From: Fundidesulfovibrio putealis DSM 16056
GTDB taxonomy: Bacteria > Desulfobacterota > Desulfovibrionia > Desulfovibrionales > Desulfovibrionaceae
Assembly (NCBI RefSeq): GCF_000429325.1
Contig: NZ_KE386885.1
Location: forward strand, 213,958 to 277,957
DNA length: 64,000 nucleotides
Direction: 5' to 3'
Position 1 is the stretch's first letter. Every line of letters starts with the position of its first letter. This document shows positions 1-6,104 of this stretch, piece by piece. Under the pieces are notes generated by a model. That model had not been told where the DNA came from. It did no database searches and saw only the letters and a list, made by a program, of their open reading frames with translations. The translations under genes and the position numbers were made by a program.

Positions 1-175
1 CGGCCCTGGCGCGGTTCGCCGCCATGCAGCCGATTTCGCGGGCGCGGGCGACCTCGCGCGGGTCTATGCCCAGTTCGAGGCAGCGGCCCAGGGCGACGTC
101 AAGGCATGGCCTGCATCCGGCGGCCATGGCCGCGCCGATGAGAACGAGCGTTTCCTGAGAGTTGAGAGCGGACAT
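1..175 (-). CDS. Carboxymuconolactone decarboxylase/AhpD-like protein (C-terminus off window)
   Basis: Only the first 58 codons are inside the window. Translation from the ATG at 175 gives a helical N-terminus followed by Ala-Gly-Cys-Arg-Pro-Cys (C20 and C23), which resembles the CxxC redox pair of AhpD/CMD-type peroxidase-like proteins, although the usual general-acid Glu and His lie further on and cannot be checked. A GGAGG Shine-Dalgarno sits at about 182-186. An ECF-type promoter (207-233) precedes it on the same strand, and the neighbouring ECF sigma gene is co-oriented. CMD proteins are frequent partners of ECF factors and of arsenic gene clusters. The family assignment rests on a short fragment. 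Confidence 0.6.
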   Translation of the reverse strand, partial: MSALNSQETLVLIGAAMAAGCRPCLDVALGRCLELGIDPREVARAREIGCMAANRARA

Positions 176-206
176 CGTGTACCTCCAAATGGTGTTTGGA
201 ATCATG

Positions 207-233
207 GACGAGAGCGACGGCTGAAAAGGTACA
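207..233 (-). promoter_or_regulatory. Putative ECF sigma promoter of the CMD-like gene
   Basis: On the minus strand TGTACC (228-233) is followed after 17 nt by CGTC (207-210). The CMD-like start codon lies about 32 nt downstream. The same two elements, spaced 16 nt, precede the DGC gene on the other side of the ECF sigma gene. GTC-containing -10 boxes are typical of ECF promoters. Assignment to this sigma factor is inference from proximity and recurrence. Confidence 0.5.
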
Positions 234-436
234 CTTGGCGGCGAAGAGGCGGAACCGACTCGGTGGCAGGAATCAAACAGGGCCTGCCGGCACCTGCACC
301 GGGGCTATCCGGACGGGGCGGACATGCGGCTCATTCTTGGCAAAGGGCATGCGGCCTTGCTCAACACAAGAACCGGGCCTCCAGGGCAGCGTCTCCGGTG
401 GCGCGCGGCGGAAACACAATTTGTGTGAACGCGACG

Positions 437-1015
437 CTAGATGCCGTCCCCCTGCTTGCGGTCGCAGGACAGTTGCCCAAGATCGTCGCGGTAGAACTGG
501 CACGCCTGCTCAAGGGCCAGGCGCAGGCGGCCCCTGGCCCGGTGCAGGCGGATCTTGGCCGCCTCGAGGCTGAGCCCAAGCCGGGCGGCGACTTCGGCGG
601 GCGTGAACCCTTCAAGGTCTGACAGGATCAGCACGGCGCGGTAGTTGGCGGGAAGCCCCTCGACCACTTCCCGGATGCAGGCGTTCATCTCGTTTCTGAT
701 CGCCTGGTGCTCGCTGTTGGAGGGCCGTTCAGCGAGCGTCGATGCGTCGGGTTCGCCGACTTCTTCAAGCGATGCGTCCCGGCGGCGGAAAGCGGGGCTG
801 CGCAGCAGATCGACCGCCACGTTGGTCGCGATGCGGTACAGCCATGTCGCCACCGAGGAGTCGCCCCTGAATTCCTTGAGGGAGCGGTTGGCCCGTTCGA
901 ACACCACCTGTGTCATGTCCTCGGCATCCGCCTCTCCCACCATGCGGCGCAGAAAGCGCAGGATGCCCGGCCTGTAGCGGCCGTGCAGGGTCTGAAAATC
1001 GATTGTTGCAGGCAT
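437..1015 (-). CDS. ECF-family RNA polymerase sigma factor
   Basis: A 192-residue protein with the two-domain layout of extracytoplasmic-function sigma factors. Region 2 carries the EADAEDMTQVVFERA and TWLYRIATNVAVDLLR blocks; region 4 carries the helix-turn-helix around LSDLEGFTPAEVAARLGLSLEAAK. Start at 1015 is preferred over the ATG at 1021, because AGGAGG (1023-1028) is 7 nt from the former and only 1 nt from the latter. No anti-sigma gene is adjacent. It lies between two gene starts that share a TGTACC-N16/17-CGTC element, so it probably drives both the CMD-like gene and the DGC gene. A role in metalloid or oxidative stress is inferred from context. Confidence 0.88.
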   Translation of the reverse strand: MPATIDFQTLHGRYRPGILRFLRRMVGEADAEDMTQVVFERANRSLKEFRGDSSVATWLYRIATNVAVDLLRSPAFRRRDASLEEVGEPDASTLAERPSNSEHQAIRNEMNACIREVVEGLPANYRAVLILSDLEGFTPAEVAARLGLSLEAAKIRLHRARGRLRLALEQACQFYRDDLGQLSCDRKQGDGI

Positions 1016-1102
1016 TCTCATTCCTCCTGGCGGTTACGGTCCCTACCAGCGGTCCACTCAACGGGCAAGTAGCTCAGGTTGTGCGAATACTTCGCGCCAG
1101 GG

Positions 1103-1128
1103 TGTACCTTTCGACGGCGGCGCACGTC
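1103..1128 (+). promoter_or_regulatory. Putative ECF sigma promoter of the DGC gene
   Basis: TGTACC (1103-1108), 16-nt spacer, CGTC (1125-1128), with the DGC-protein ATG 35 nt downstream. The element recurs on the opposite strand upstream of the CMD-like gene (207-233), including the T-run directly after TGTACC. This recurrence is the main support. Confidence 0.52.
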
Positions 1129-1162
1129 TTAAGGGGCAAAACCAATTTTGGAGGGTTTAGCC

Positions 1163-1723
1163 ATGAGCTGTTCTGGAAACAAGTCCGTCCCTGAAAACCC
1201 GGCTGTGCGCGAAAAGGAAATCGAAACCGTCTACATCCGCAAACCGGTCGGAGTCTGCCAACTCTGTGAGGATTATTCCGCCCGCGAGTCGGTCAAACCC
1301 GTGGCCATCATGTGCTGCGAGGGTTCCTGCCTGCGGGGCGAGATCGCGCGGCAGGCGTCCAACATCCTTTGCCATTCGCTGCTCAGGGATAAAACGGTGC
1401 GGGTCTGCCTCGGAGGGGCGTTCACCAAAGACACCGGCCAGCGCAACCTGGTCCGCAACGCATCCCAGGTTATCGCCATGGAAGGGTGCTTCCTGAAGTG
1501 CGCCACACGCATGATGCAGGGAGTGCTGGAAGGGCTTGAGCCCGACGTGGTCATCACGGATTCCCTCATTGAGTTCGACAGGGAGCTCTTCAGCGTGGAC
1601 GAAATGCCTGAGGTGGAGATCATGAGCCTTGCCCTGGACGTGGCCGAGCAGATGGCCGCTAGGCTCGGGGAACCGACACTGGTCCGGGCTGCTGGTGAGG
1701 CGTGCTGCGCCTGTTCCTCTTAG
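1163..1723 (+). CDS. Putative zinc-binding DGC-domain protein
   Basis: A 186-residue cysteine-rich protein. Motifs include Cys-Gln-Leu-Cys near residue 29, Met-Cys-Cys-Glu-Gly-Ser-Cys near residue 51 and a C-terminal Cys-Cys-Ala-Cys. The IMCCEGSCLRGEIARQASN block is characteristic of the DGC family of putative zinc-binding proteins, commonly found in arsenic and heavy-metal resistance loci. The start at 1163 has GGAGGG (1150-1155) at 7 nt; an in-frame TTG at 1148 would lie inside this site. Vicinal and CxxC cysteines would suit As(III) or zinc binding. The exact biochemical role of the family is not established. Confidence 0.75.
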   Translation: MSCSGNKSVPENPAVREKEIETVYIRKPVGVCQLCEDYSARESVKPVAIMCCEGSCLRGEIARQASNILCHSLLRDKTVRVCLGGAFTKDTGQRNLVRNASQVIAMEGCFLKCATRMMQGVLEGLEPDVVITDSLIEFDRELFSVDEMPEVEIMSLALDVAEQMAARLGEPTLVRAAGEACCACSS

Positions 1724-1762
1724 GTCGGTAATACACAGCTCGTTTATTAAAACCTTAGGCTC

Positions 1763-1786
1763 GGGGGGGCGCTTCTCCCCCCCTTG
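1763..1786 (+). terminator. G7/C7 hairpin after the DGC gene
   Basis: Seven G (1763-1769), a 7-nt loop and seven C (1777-1783) followed by TTGTT, placed 40 nt after the DGC stop and 17 nt before the SHOCT gene. It could terminate or attenuate read-through. Confidence 0.55.
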
Positions 1787-1802
1787 TTGAAAGGAGTTAT
1801 TT

Positions 1803-2051
1803 ATGTGCTTCTGGAACTACTACGGGGTAGGTGGCTGGTTTATACCAATAATCATGCTTGGTATGATCGTCTTTATGGTTTTGTTTATGCAGCTATTTAT
1901 GCGGTTCAGAATGGGGTCTTGTTGTAGATGGCCGTTCTCTAGAGGACAACAACAGGCAGATGACGAAGCATTTGGCATCGTTAGGCGACGTTATGCCAAT
2001 GGAGAGATCAGCAAGGAAGAGTTCGAGAATACCAAAATGAACCTTTCCTGA
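1803..2051 (+). CDS. Small membrane protein with C-terminal SHOCT motif
   Basis: 82 residues. One hydrophobic segment spans roughly residues 8-33, followed by a basic stretch with Cys-Cys (38-39). The C-terminus, EAFGIVRRRYANGEISKEEF, matches the short amphipathic SHOCT domain. AAGGAG lies 7-8 nt before the ATG. SHOCT proteins are small oligomerising tails of unknown function found in many contexts, including copper and metalloid islands. The gene is AT-richer than its neighbours, which suggests independent acquisition. Confidence 0.7.
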   Translation: MCFWNYYGVGGWFIPIIMLGMIVFMVLFMQLFMRFRMGSCCRWPFSRGQQQADDEAFGIVRRRYANGEISKEEFENTKMNLS

Positions 2052-2213
2052 GCCTCTTCGTTCGAAGCGGATGGTCAAGGTGCGCATTCGCTGAAATGTG
2101 GTTGCGCACTTTGTATTGGCATAGTCGGTTTGGAAATTTTCATTTCAAAGTATGCGATAAATTCCCTTTCGTGTTTCCCCCCAACAAGGTGGTCCTCAAA
2201 CGACGCGCCTTTT

Positions 2214-2251
2214 GCCCCTGCCGGAGCCAGTCTCGTCCGGCGGGGGCTTTT
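2214..2251 (+). terminator. Rho-independent terminator between the SHOCT gene and arsM
   Basis: A 12-bp stem with one G-T wobble (arms 2214-2225 and 2236-2247), a 10-nt loop, then TTTT. It separates the DGC/SHOCT unit from arsM. The rest of the 2052-2326 gap shows no coding potential. Confidence 0.8.
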
Positions 2252-2326
2252 CATTATGCATCCTTTTGAGGCTTTGTCCGTCTTCATGGCACACGACGCC
2301 GCATAAGCGGCAACGGAGGCGGTGAC

Positions 2327-3121
2327 ATGAAAGACGGAAATGCTGGCGAAATCAGGGCGACCATCCGCGAAAGATACGCGAAAACGGCGCTTGGCGCGGG
2401 CAGCGGCTGTTGCGAAAGCGGGTGCTGCGGCTCAAAGGACCCGGCCACGGTGGAAGACCTCGCCTTGAAAGTTGGCTATTCAATGCAGGAACTCCACAAT
2501 ATGCCGGAAGGGGCCAACATGGGGTTGGGATGCGGCAACCCCCAGGCCATTGCCGCGCTCAAGCCGGGAGAGGTCGTGGTGGACTTGGGGAGTGGCGGGG
2601 GATTTGACTGCTTTCTCGCCGCACGCCAAGTTGGTGAAACCGGGCGGGTCATCGGTGTGGACATGACGCCGGAGATGGTCGAAAAAGCCAGAAGGAACGC
2701 ACAGGCCATCCAGTGCGCCAACGTGGCCTTCAGGCTGGGCGAGATCGAACATCTGCCCGTGGCTGACAACGAAGCGGACGTGCTGATCTCCAACTGCGTG
2801 GTGAACCTGAGTACGGACAAGGCCCAGGTGTTCCGGGAGGCCTTCCGGGTTCTCAAACCCGGAGGCAGGATCGCCCTGGCTGATATCGTGGCCCTGTCAG
2901 ACATCCCCGAAGACATCCGCAAGGACGTCCTGCTTCACGCCGAATGCGTTGCCGGAGCCGAGCGCGTGGAGAAACTGGAGAGTATGATGCGGGACGCGGG
3001 GTTTCGTGACGTGTCCATCCGCACGAACCAGGAGAGCGCAAAGATACTGGAAGAAATGTTCCCCGGACTCGCCTTGGGGGGGATCATCTCGTCTGCGGCG
3101 ATCGAGGCCGCCAAGGCTTAG
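2327..3121 (+). CDS. arsM: Arsenite S-adenosylmethionine methyltransferase
   Basis: A 264-residue class I methyltransferase that adds methyl groups from SAM to As(III). The SAM-binding signature is VVVDLGSGGGFDC (83-95) with the acidic Asp112 after strand 2. Three cysteines sit where ArsM binds arsenic: C69 in GLGCGNP, C157 in SNCVVNLS and C207 in HAECVAGA. The N-terminus carries an additional Cys-Cys-x3-Cys-Cys cluster (28-34). GGAGG precedes the ATG. It is followed 10 nt later by a SigZ-like sigma gene and sits in a cluster with ArsR and the DGC protein, which supports an arsenic role. Confidence 0.93.
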   Translation: MKDGNAGEIRATIRERYAKTALGAGSGCCESGCCGSKDPATVEDLALKVGYSMQELHNMPEGANMGLGCGNPQAIAALKPGEVVVDLGSGGGFDCFLAARQVGETGRVIGVDMTPEMVEKARRNAQAIQCANVAFRLGEIEHLPVADNEADVLISNCVVNLSTDKAQVFREAFRVLKPGGRIALADIVALSDIPEDIRKDVLLHAECVAGAERVEKLESMMRDAGFRDVSIRTNQESAKILEEMFPGLALGGIISSAAIEAAKA

Positions 3122-3131
3122 GAGCCAGGCA

Positions 3132-3704
3132 ATGCGGCATCAGCTGGAAACGAACTGGCGCGAACATAGGGAGGAACTCAAAGCCTTCATCCTGCGGCGG
3201 GTGAAATCTCCCGCCGAGGCTGAGGACATCCTCCAGGACGTCTTTCTCAAGATGCTTTCCAGCCTGAACGCCCGAACCCGGATAGCGCACCCGCGCGCCT
3301 GGCTGTTCGCGATCTCACGCAACGCCGTGGTTGATTATTTCCGAAGCAAACGCCCCATGGAGATGATCCCTGAAGATTTGGCTGGCCACTGTCCGGACCC
3401 GGACAGTGGCCCTATCAGGGAAATCGGGAACTGCCTGACGCCCATGGTGAATTCCCTCCCCTTGAAGCTTCGCGAGGCGCTGGTCCTTGCGGACCTGGAA
3501 GGGATGAAGCAACAGCAGGTGGCGGATACGCTCGGAATATCCCTGGCAGCCGTCAAATCCCGAATCCTTAGGGGGCGTAGCCGGATGCGGCGCATGATCG
3601 AGGATTGCTGCCACCTGGAACTGGATTCCCGGGGAAGCATCATGGAGTACGTCCCCAAAGGGAAATGCTGCTCTTCGTGCGGTGGGGACGCCCACTGTTC
3701 TTGA
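3132..3704 (+). CDS. SigZ-like ECF sigma factor with Cys-rich tail
   Basis: A 190-residue ECF factor. Region 2 contains SPAEAEDILQDVFLKML and the WLFAISRNAVVDYFRSK block. Region 4 contains LVLADLEGMKQQQVADTLG followed by SLAAVKSRILRGRSRMR. The C-terminal extension after about residue 160 (Leu-Asp-Ser-Arg-Gly with a Tyr-Val-Pro-Lys segment) resembles SigZ. It ends with Cys-Cys-Ser-Ser-Cys and a last Cys, a possible metal or As(III) site. Start at 3132 is set by GGAG at 3121. Spacing to arsM is only 10 nt, so they are probably co-transcribed. No anti-sigma is present; the cysteine tail might replace one (inference). Confidence 0.85.
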   Translation: MRHQLETNWREHREELKAFILRRVKSPAEAEDILQDVFLKMLSSLNARTRIAHPRAWLFAISRNAVVDYFRSKRPMEMIPEDLAGHCPDPDSGPIREIGNCLTPMVNSLPLKLREALVLADLEGMKQQQVADTLGISLAAVKSRILRGRSRMRRMIEDCCHLELDSRGSIMEYVPKGKCCSSCGGDAHCS

Positions 3705-3798
3705 GCGCACCCTGAAATCCTGACGCTTTCGGGCCGGGCGTCGGTCCGGTTCCTCCGTGGAAAACTCCCGCTGTCACGGAAATGTAACATGGCCCTTG

Positions 3799-3824
3799 CC
3801 TTAATCCGCTTATTCGGATTAAGG
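3799..3824 (+). promoter_or_regulatory. Perfect palindrome at the arsR start: likely ArsR operator
   Basis: Ten-base arms CCTTAATCCG (3799-3808) and CGGATTAAGG (3815-3824) are separated by 6 nt. The right arm contains the AAGG of the Shine-Dalgarno for the arsR ATG at 3832. Binding of the ArsR dimer here would block both transcription and translation of arsR and the downstream complex. Role inferred from position and symmetry. Confidence 0.65.
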
Positions 3825-3831
3825 AATGACC

Positions 3832-4176
3832 ATGAAGTACACCTCGCAGCTGTTCAAGGCTCTCACGGATGAAACCCGCCTGCGCATAATCGGCTTGCTC
3901 TTTGAAGGCGAGTTATGCGTTTGCGACCTGACCCACGCCCTCGGCATGCCCCAATCCACTGTTTCGCGCCATCTGGCGCACCTGAAAAACGCCGGACTGG
4001 TCACTGACCGCCGTTGCAAGACCTGGGCGTATTACAGCCTTTCTCGCGATGAGAGACCATTCGCACGCGACATCCTGGCTGTGCTGGGCAAGCACCTCGC
4101 GGAGCTTGACCTGACGCGCAAGGATATCGCCTCACTTCATGAATACAGGAGCTGTTCGGAAAGATCCTGCGAATAA
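3832..4176 (+). CDS. arsR: ArsR-family metalloregulator
   Basis: 114 residues with a winged helix (HALGMPQSTVSRHLAHLKNAG). The GELCVCDL element matches the ELCVCDLC arsenic-binding site of E. coli ArsR, but the third cysteine is Thr here; additional cysteines are in DRRCKTW and the C-terminal RSCSERSC. Start at 3832 gives AAGGA a 6-nt spacing; an ATG at 3826 directly abuts it. The gene leads the ferredoxin-NrfD-molybdoenzyme operon with a 22-nt gap. As(III)-induced derepression of the complex is therefore expected (inference). Confidence 0.9.
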   Translation: MKYTSQLFKALTDETRLRIIGLLFEGELCVCDLTHALGMPQSTVSRHLAHLKNAGLVTDRRCKTWAYYSLSRDERPFARDILAVLGKHLAELDLTRKDIASLHEYRSCSERSCE

Positions 4177-4198
4177 CCACCATAACGAGGGGGAGGTC

Positions 4199-4948
4199 AT
4201 GAGCGGAAGTTTGCCGATGGAAGACCCCTTGGTCAGGATGTACCGCGAACTCAAGCGGGCCTTGGCCAAGGATCAAAGTCAGGTGAAATGGGCCATGGTC
4301 ATCGATCAGGCGAAGTGCATCGGCTGTCATGCCTGCGCCGTGGCCTGCGCCTCGGAAAACCGCCTCGGCCCCGGTGTGGTCTACCGCCCCGTGATGGAAG
4401 AGGAGACCGGAACCTACCCCAACGTGGGACGCCGTTTCCTGCCGCGCCCCTGCATGCAGTGCGAGAATCCCCCCTGCGTGTCTGTCTGTCCGGTAACCGC
4501 CACCTGGAAGAACGCCCAGGGCGTGACCGTCATCGACTACACCCGCTGCATCGGCTGCCGCTACTGCCTGGCTGCCTGCCCCTACGGAGCCCGCTGTTCG
4601 GACTTCGGGGGCTTCTACACCTCCAGGACACCCCAGGAGCCGGGCCTGATTCAGGGCCGCTACGCCGCCCGCGCCTACGAACAACAGAACGCTCCCGAAT
4701 ACGCCAAATCGTGGGGCCAGCGGGGCAAAGGGTCCCCCGTGGGCAACGCCCGCAAGTGCCACTTTTGCCTGCACAGGCTGGAGGTGGAACAGCTTCCCTC
4801 CTGCGTGACCAGCTGCGTCGGCAGGGCCACGTACTTCGGTGACCGCACCGATCCGGGTTCCCTGGTCAGCGAGCTGATGGGGTCGCCGCGCGCTTATGCG
4901 CTCAAGGCGGAACTGGGTACGCGCCCCAACGTCCACTACCTGGCTTAG
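4199..4948 (+). CDS. Four-cluster ferredoxin subunit of a TtrBCA/PsrABC-type complex
   Basis: 249 residues. Four cysteine groups typical of DMSO-reductase-family electron-transfer subunits are visible: CIGCHACAVAC, CMQCENPPCVSVC, CIGCRYCLAAC, and CHFC with a later CVTSC. It would pass electrons from the quinol-linked membrane subunit to the catalytic subunit. It has no Tat signal of its own and would be exported with the partner. The start at 4199 has GGGAGG just upstream. The gene order ferredoxin-NrfD-molybdoenzyme is that of ttrB-ttrC-ttrA. The immediately upstream arsR suggests the complex responds to arsenic. Confidence 0.88.
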   Translation: MSGSLPMEDPLVRMYRELKRALAKDQSQVKWAMVIDQAKCIGCHACAVACASENRLGPGVVYRPVMEEETGTYPNVGRRFLPRPCMQCENPPCVSVCPVTATWKNAQGVTVIDYTRCIGCRYCLAACPYGARCSDFGGFYTSRTPQEPGLIQGRYAARAYEQQNAPEYAKSWGQRGKGSPVGNARKCHFCLHRLEVEQLPSCVTSCVGRATYFGDRTDPGSLVSELMGSPRAYALKAELGTRPNVHYLA

Positions 4949-4958
4949 GAGGTACGCC

Positions 4959-6092
4959 ATGCATACAAGCGTCAGCAAACCATCGCTCCTGTATCTGAGC
5001 CTTCTCGGGCTGGCCGCCCTGGCGTACGCCGTGGTGGACGCGTTCATCCACCGCGCCGGAGGCACGAACCTCGGGTCCTACGTGCCGTGGGGCATGGGCG
5101 TGGTCATGTACCTGCTGTTCGTGGGGTTCTCGGCTGGAGGGCTCCTGATTTCCGCCCTGACACAGGTGTTCGGCTTCAAGGACCTGAAGCCCCTTGGGGG
5201 ACTGGCCACCTACGCGGCCCTGGTGGCCGAGGTCTGCGCGGGCATCGCCATCGCCTCCGACCTGGGCCGATTCGAGCGCATGTTCAACTTCGTCTTCTCG
5301 CCGAGCCTCACCTCGCCCATGTTCTGGATGTTCCTGTTCTTCACCTCCGTGCTCATCGTCTCCTTCCTGAAGGCCTGGGCCTTCGCGAAAATGGATGACG
5401 CCGTGGTCTCCTTCTGGAGCTGGGTGTCCATCCCGGTGGGGCTTTGCTTCTACTTCACCAACGGTTTCTTCTTCTCGGTGCTGACCGGACACGGCCTGTG
5501 GAGCGGCCCTGTGATCCCGGTTATGTTCGTGACGGCGGCGCTTCTGTGCGGCGGCGCGCTGGTGTGCGCCCTGGCATGGTGGAGCAAAGCTGACAGGATA
5601 GCCGTGACTCGTTTGTCGCGGGTGGTATTCTGGCTGATGGTGCTGTTCGCATTCCTGGAGGGTCTGTGGCTGTGGATCGGCTGGCAGGGCGGACGGGCGG
5701 AAACTGTCGCGGCTCTCAAGAATCTGGCCAGCGGACCCGGCGCCTGGACCTTCTGGGGCCTGCACGTGGTGCTGGGGCTCGCCGTCCCCCTGCTGTTGCT
5801 GCCCCAGGCCAAGGATAATCCCGGTCTGGCTGCGTGGGCCTGCCTGCTCATCCTGATCGGCTTCGCCGGAGCGCGCTGGGCTTTCGTGGTTCCGGCCCAG
5901 AGCGTGGCCATGCTTCCGGGCCTGGAGAAAGCCTGGCAGCACCCGCGCCTGATGCTCACCTACCTGCCGAGCCTGGCCGAATGGAGTCTGGCCGCTGGCG
6001 TCAGCGGTCTTGCGTTGTTCGGCTTCGTCATGGGGCCGAAGGTTTTCCCGAGCCTGTACGGCTCCGGCCCTCAAACTCATCAGGCCAGCTGA
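4959..6092 (+). CDS. NrfD/PsrC/TtrC-like membrane quinol dehydrogenase subunit
   Basis: A 377-residue polytopic membrane protein with about nine or ten hydrophobic segments, in the NrfD/PsrC superfamily. The early region YVPWGMGVVMYLLFVGFSAGG is typical of NrfD proteins. It is expected to oxidise menaquinol in the membrane without haem and to deliver electrons to the four-cluster ferredoxin. AGGAGGT precedes the start by 5 nt, and the gap to the upstream gene is 10 nt. The downstream gap to the catalytic subunit is 12 nt, again with a strong AGGAGG, so the three genes form one translational unit. Confidence 0.88.
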   Translation: MHTSVSKPSLLYLSLLGLAALAYAVVDAFIHRAGGTNLGSYVPWGMGVVMYLLFVGFSAGGLLISALTQVFGFKDLKPLGGLATYAALVAEVCAGIAIASDLGRFERMFNFVFSPSLTSPMFWMFLFFTSVLIVSFLKAWAFAKMDDAVVSFWSWVSIPVGLCFYFTNGFFFSVLTGHGLWSGPVIPVMFVTAALLCGGALVCALAWWSKADRIAVTRLSRVVFWLMVLFAFLEGLWLWIGWQGGRAETVAALKNLASGPGAWTFWGLHVVLGLAVPLLLLPQAKDNPGLAAWACLLILIGFAGARWAFVVPAQSVAMLPGLEKAWQHPRLMLTYLPSLAEWSLAAGVSGLALFGFVMGPKVFPSLYGSGPQTHQAS

Positions 6093-6104
6093 GGAGGTAT
6101 TCCT

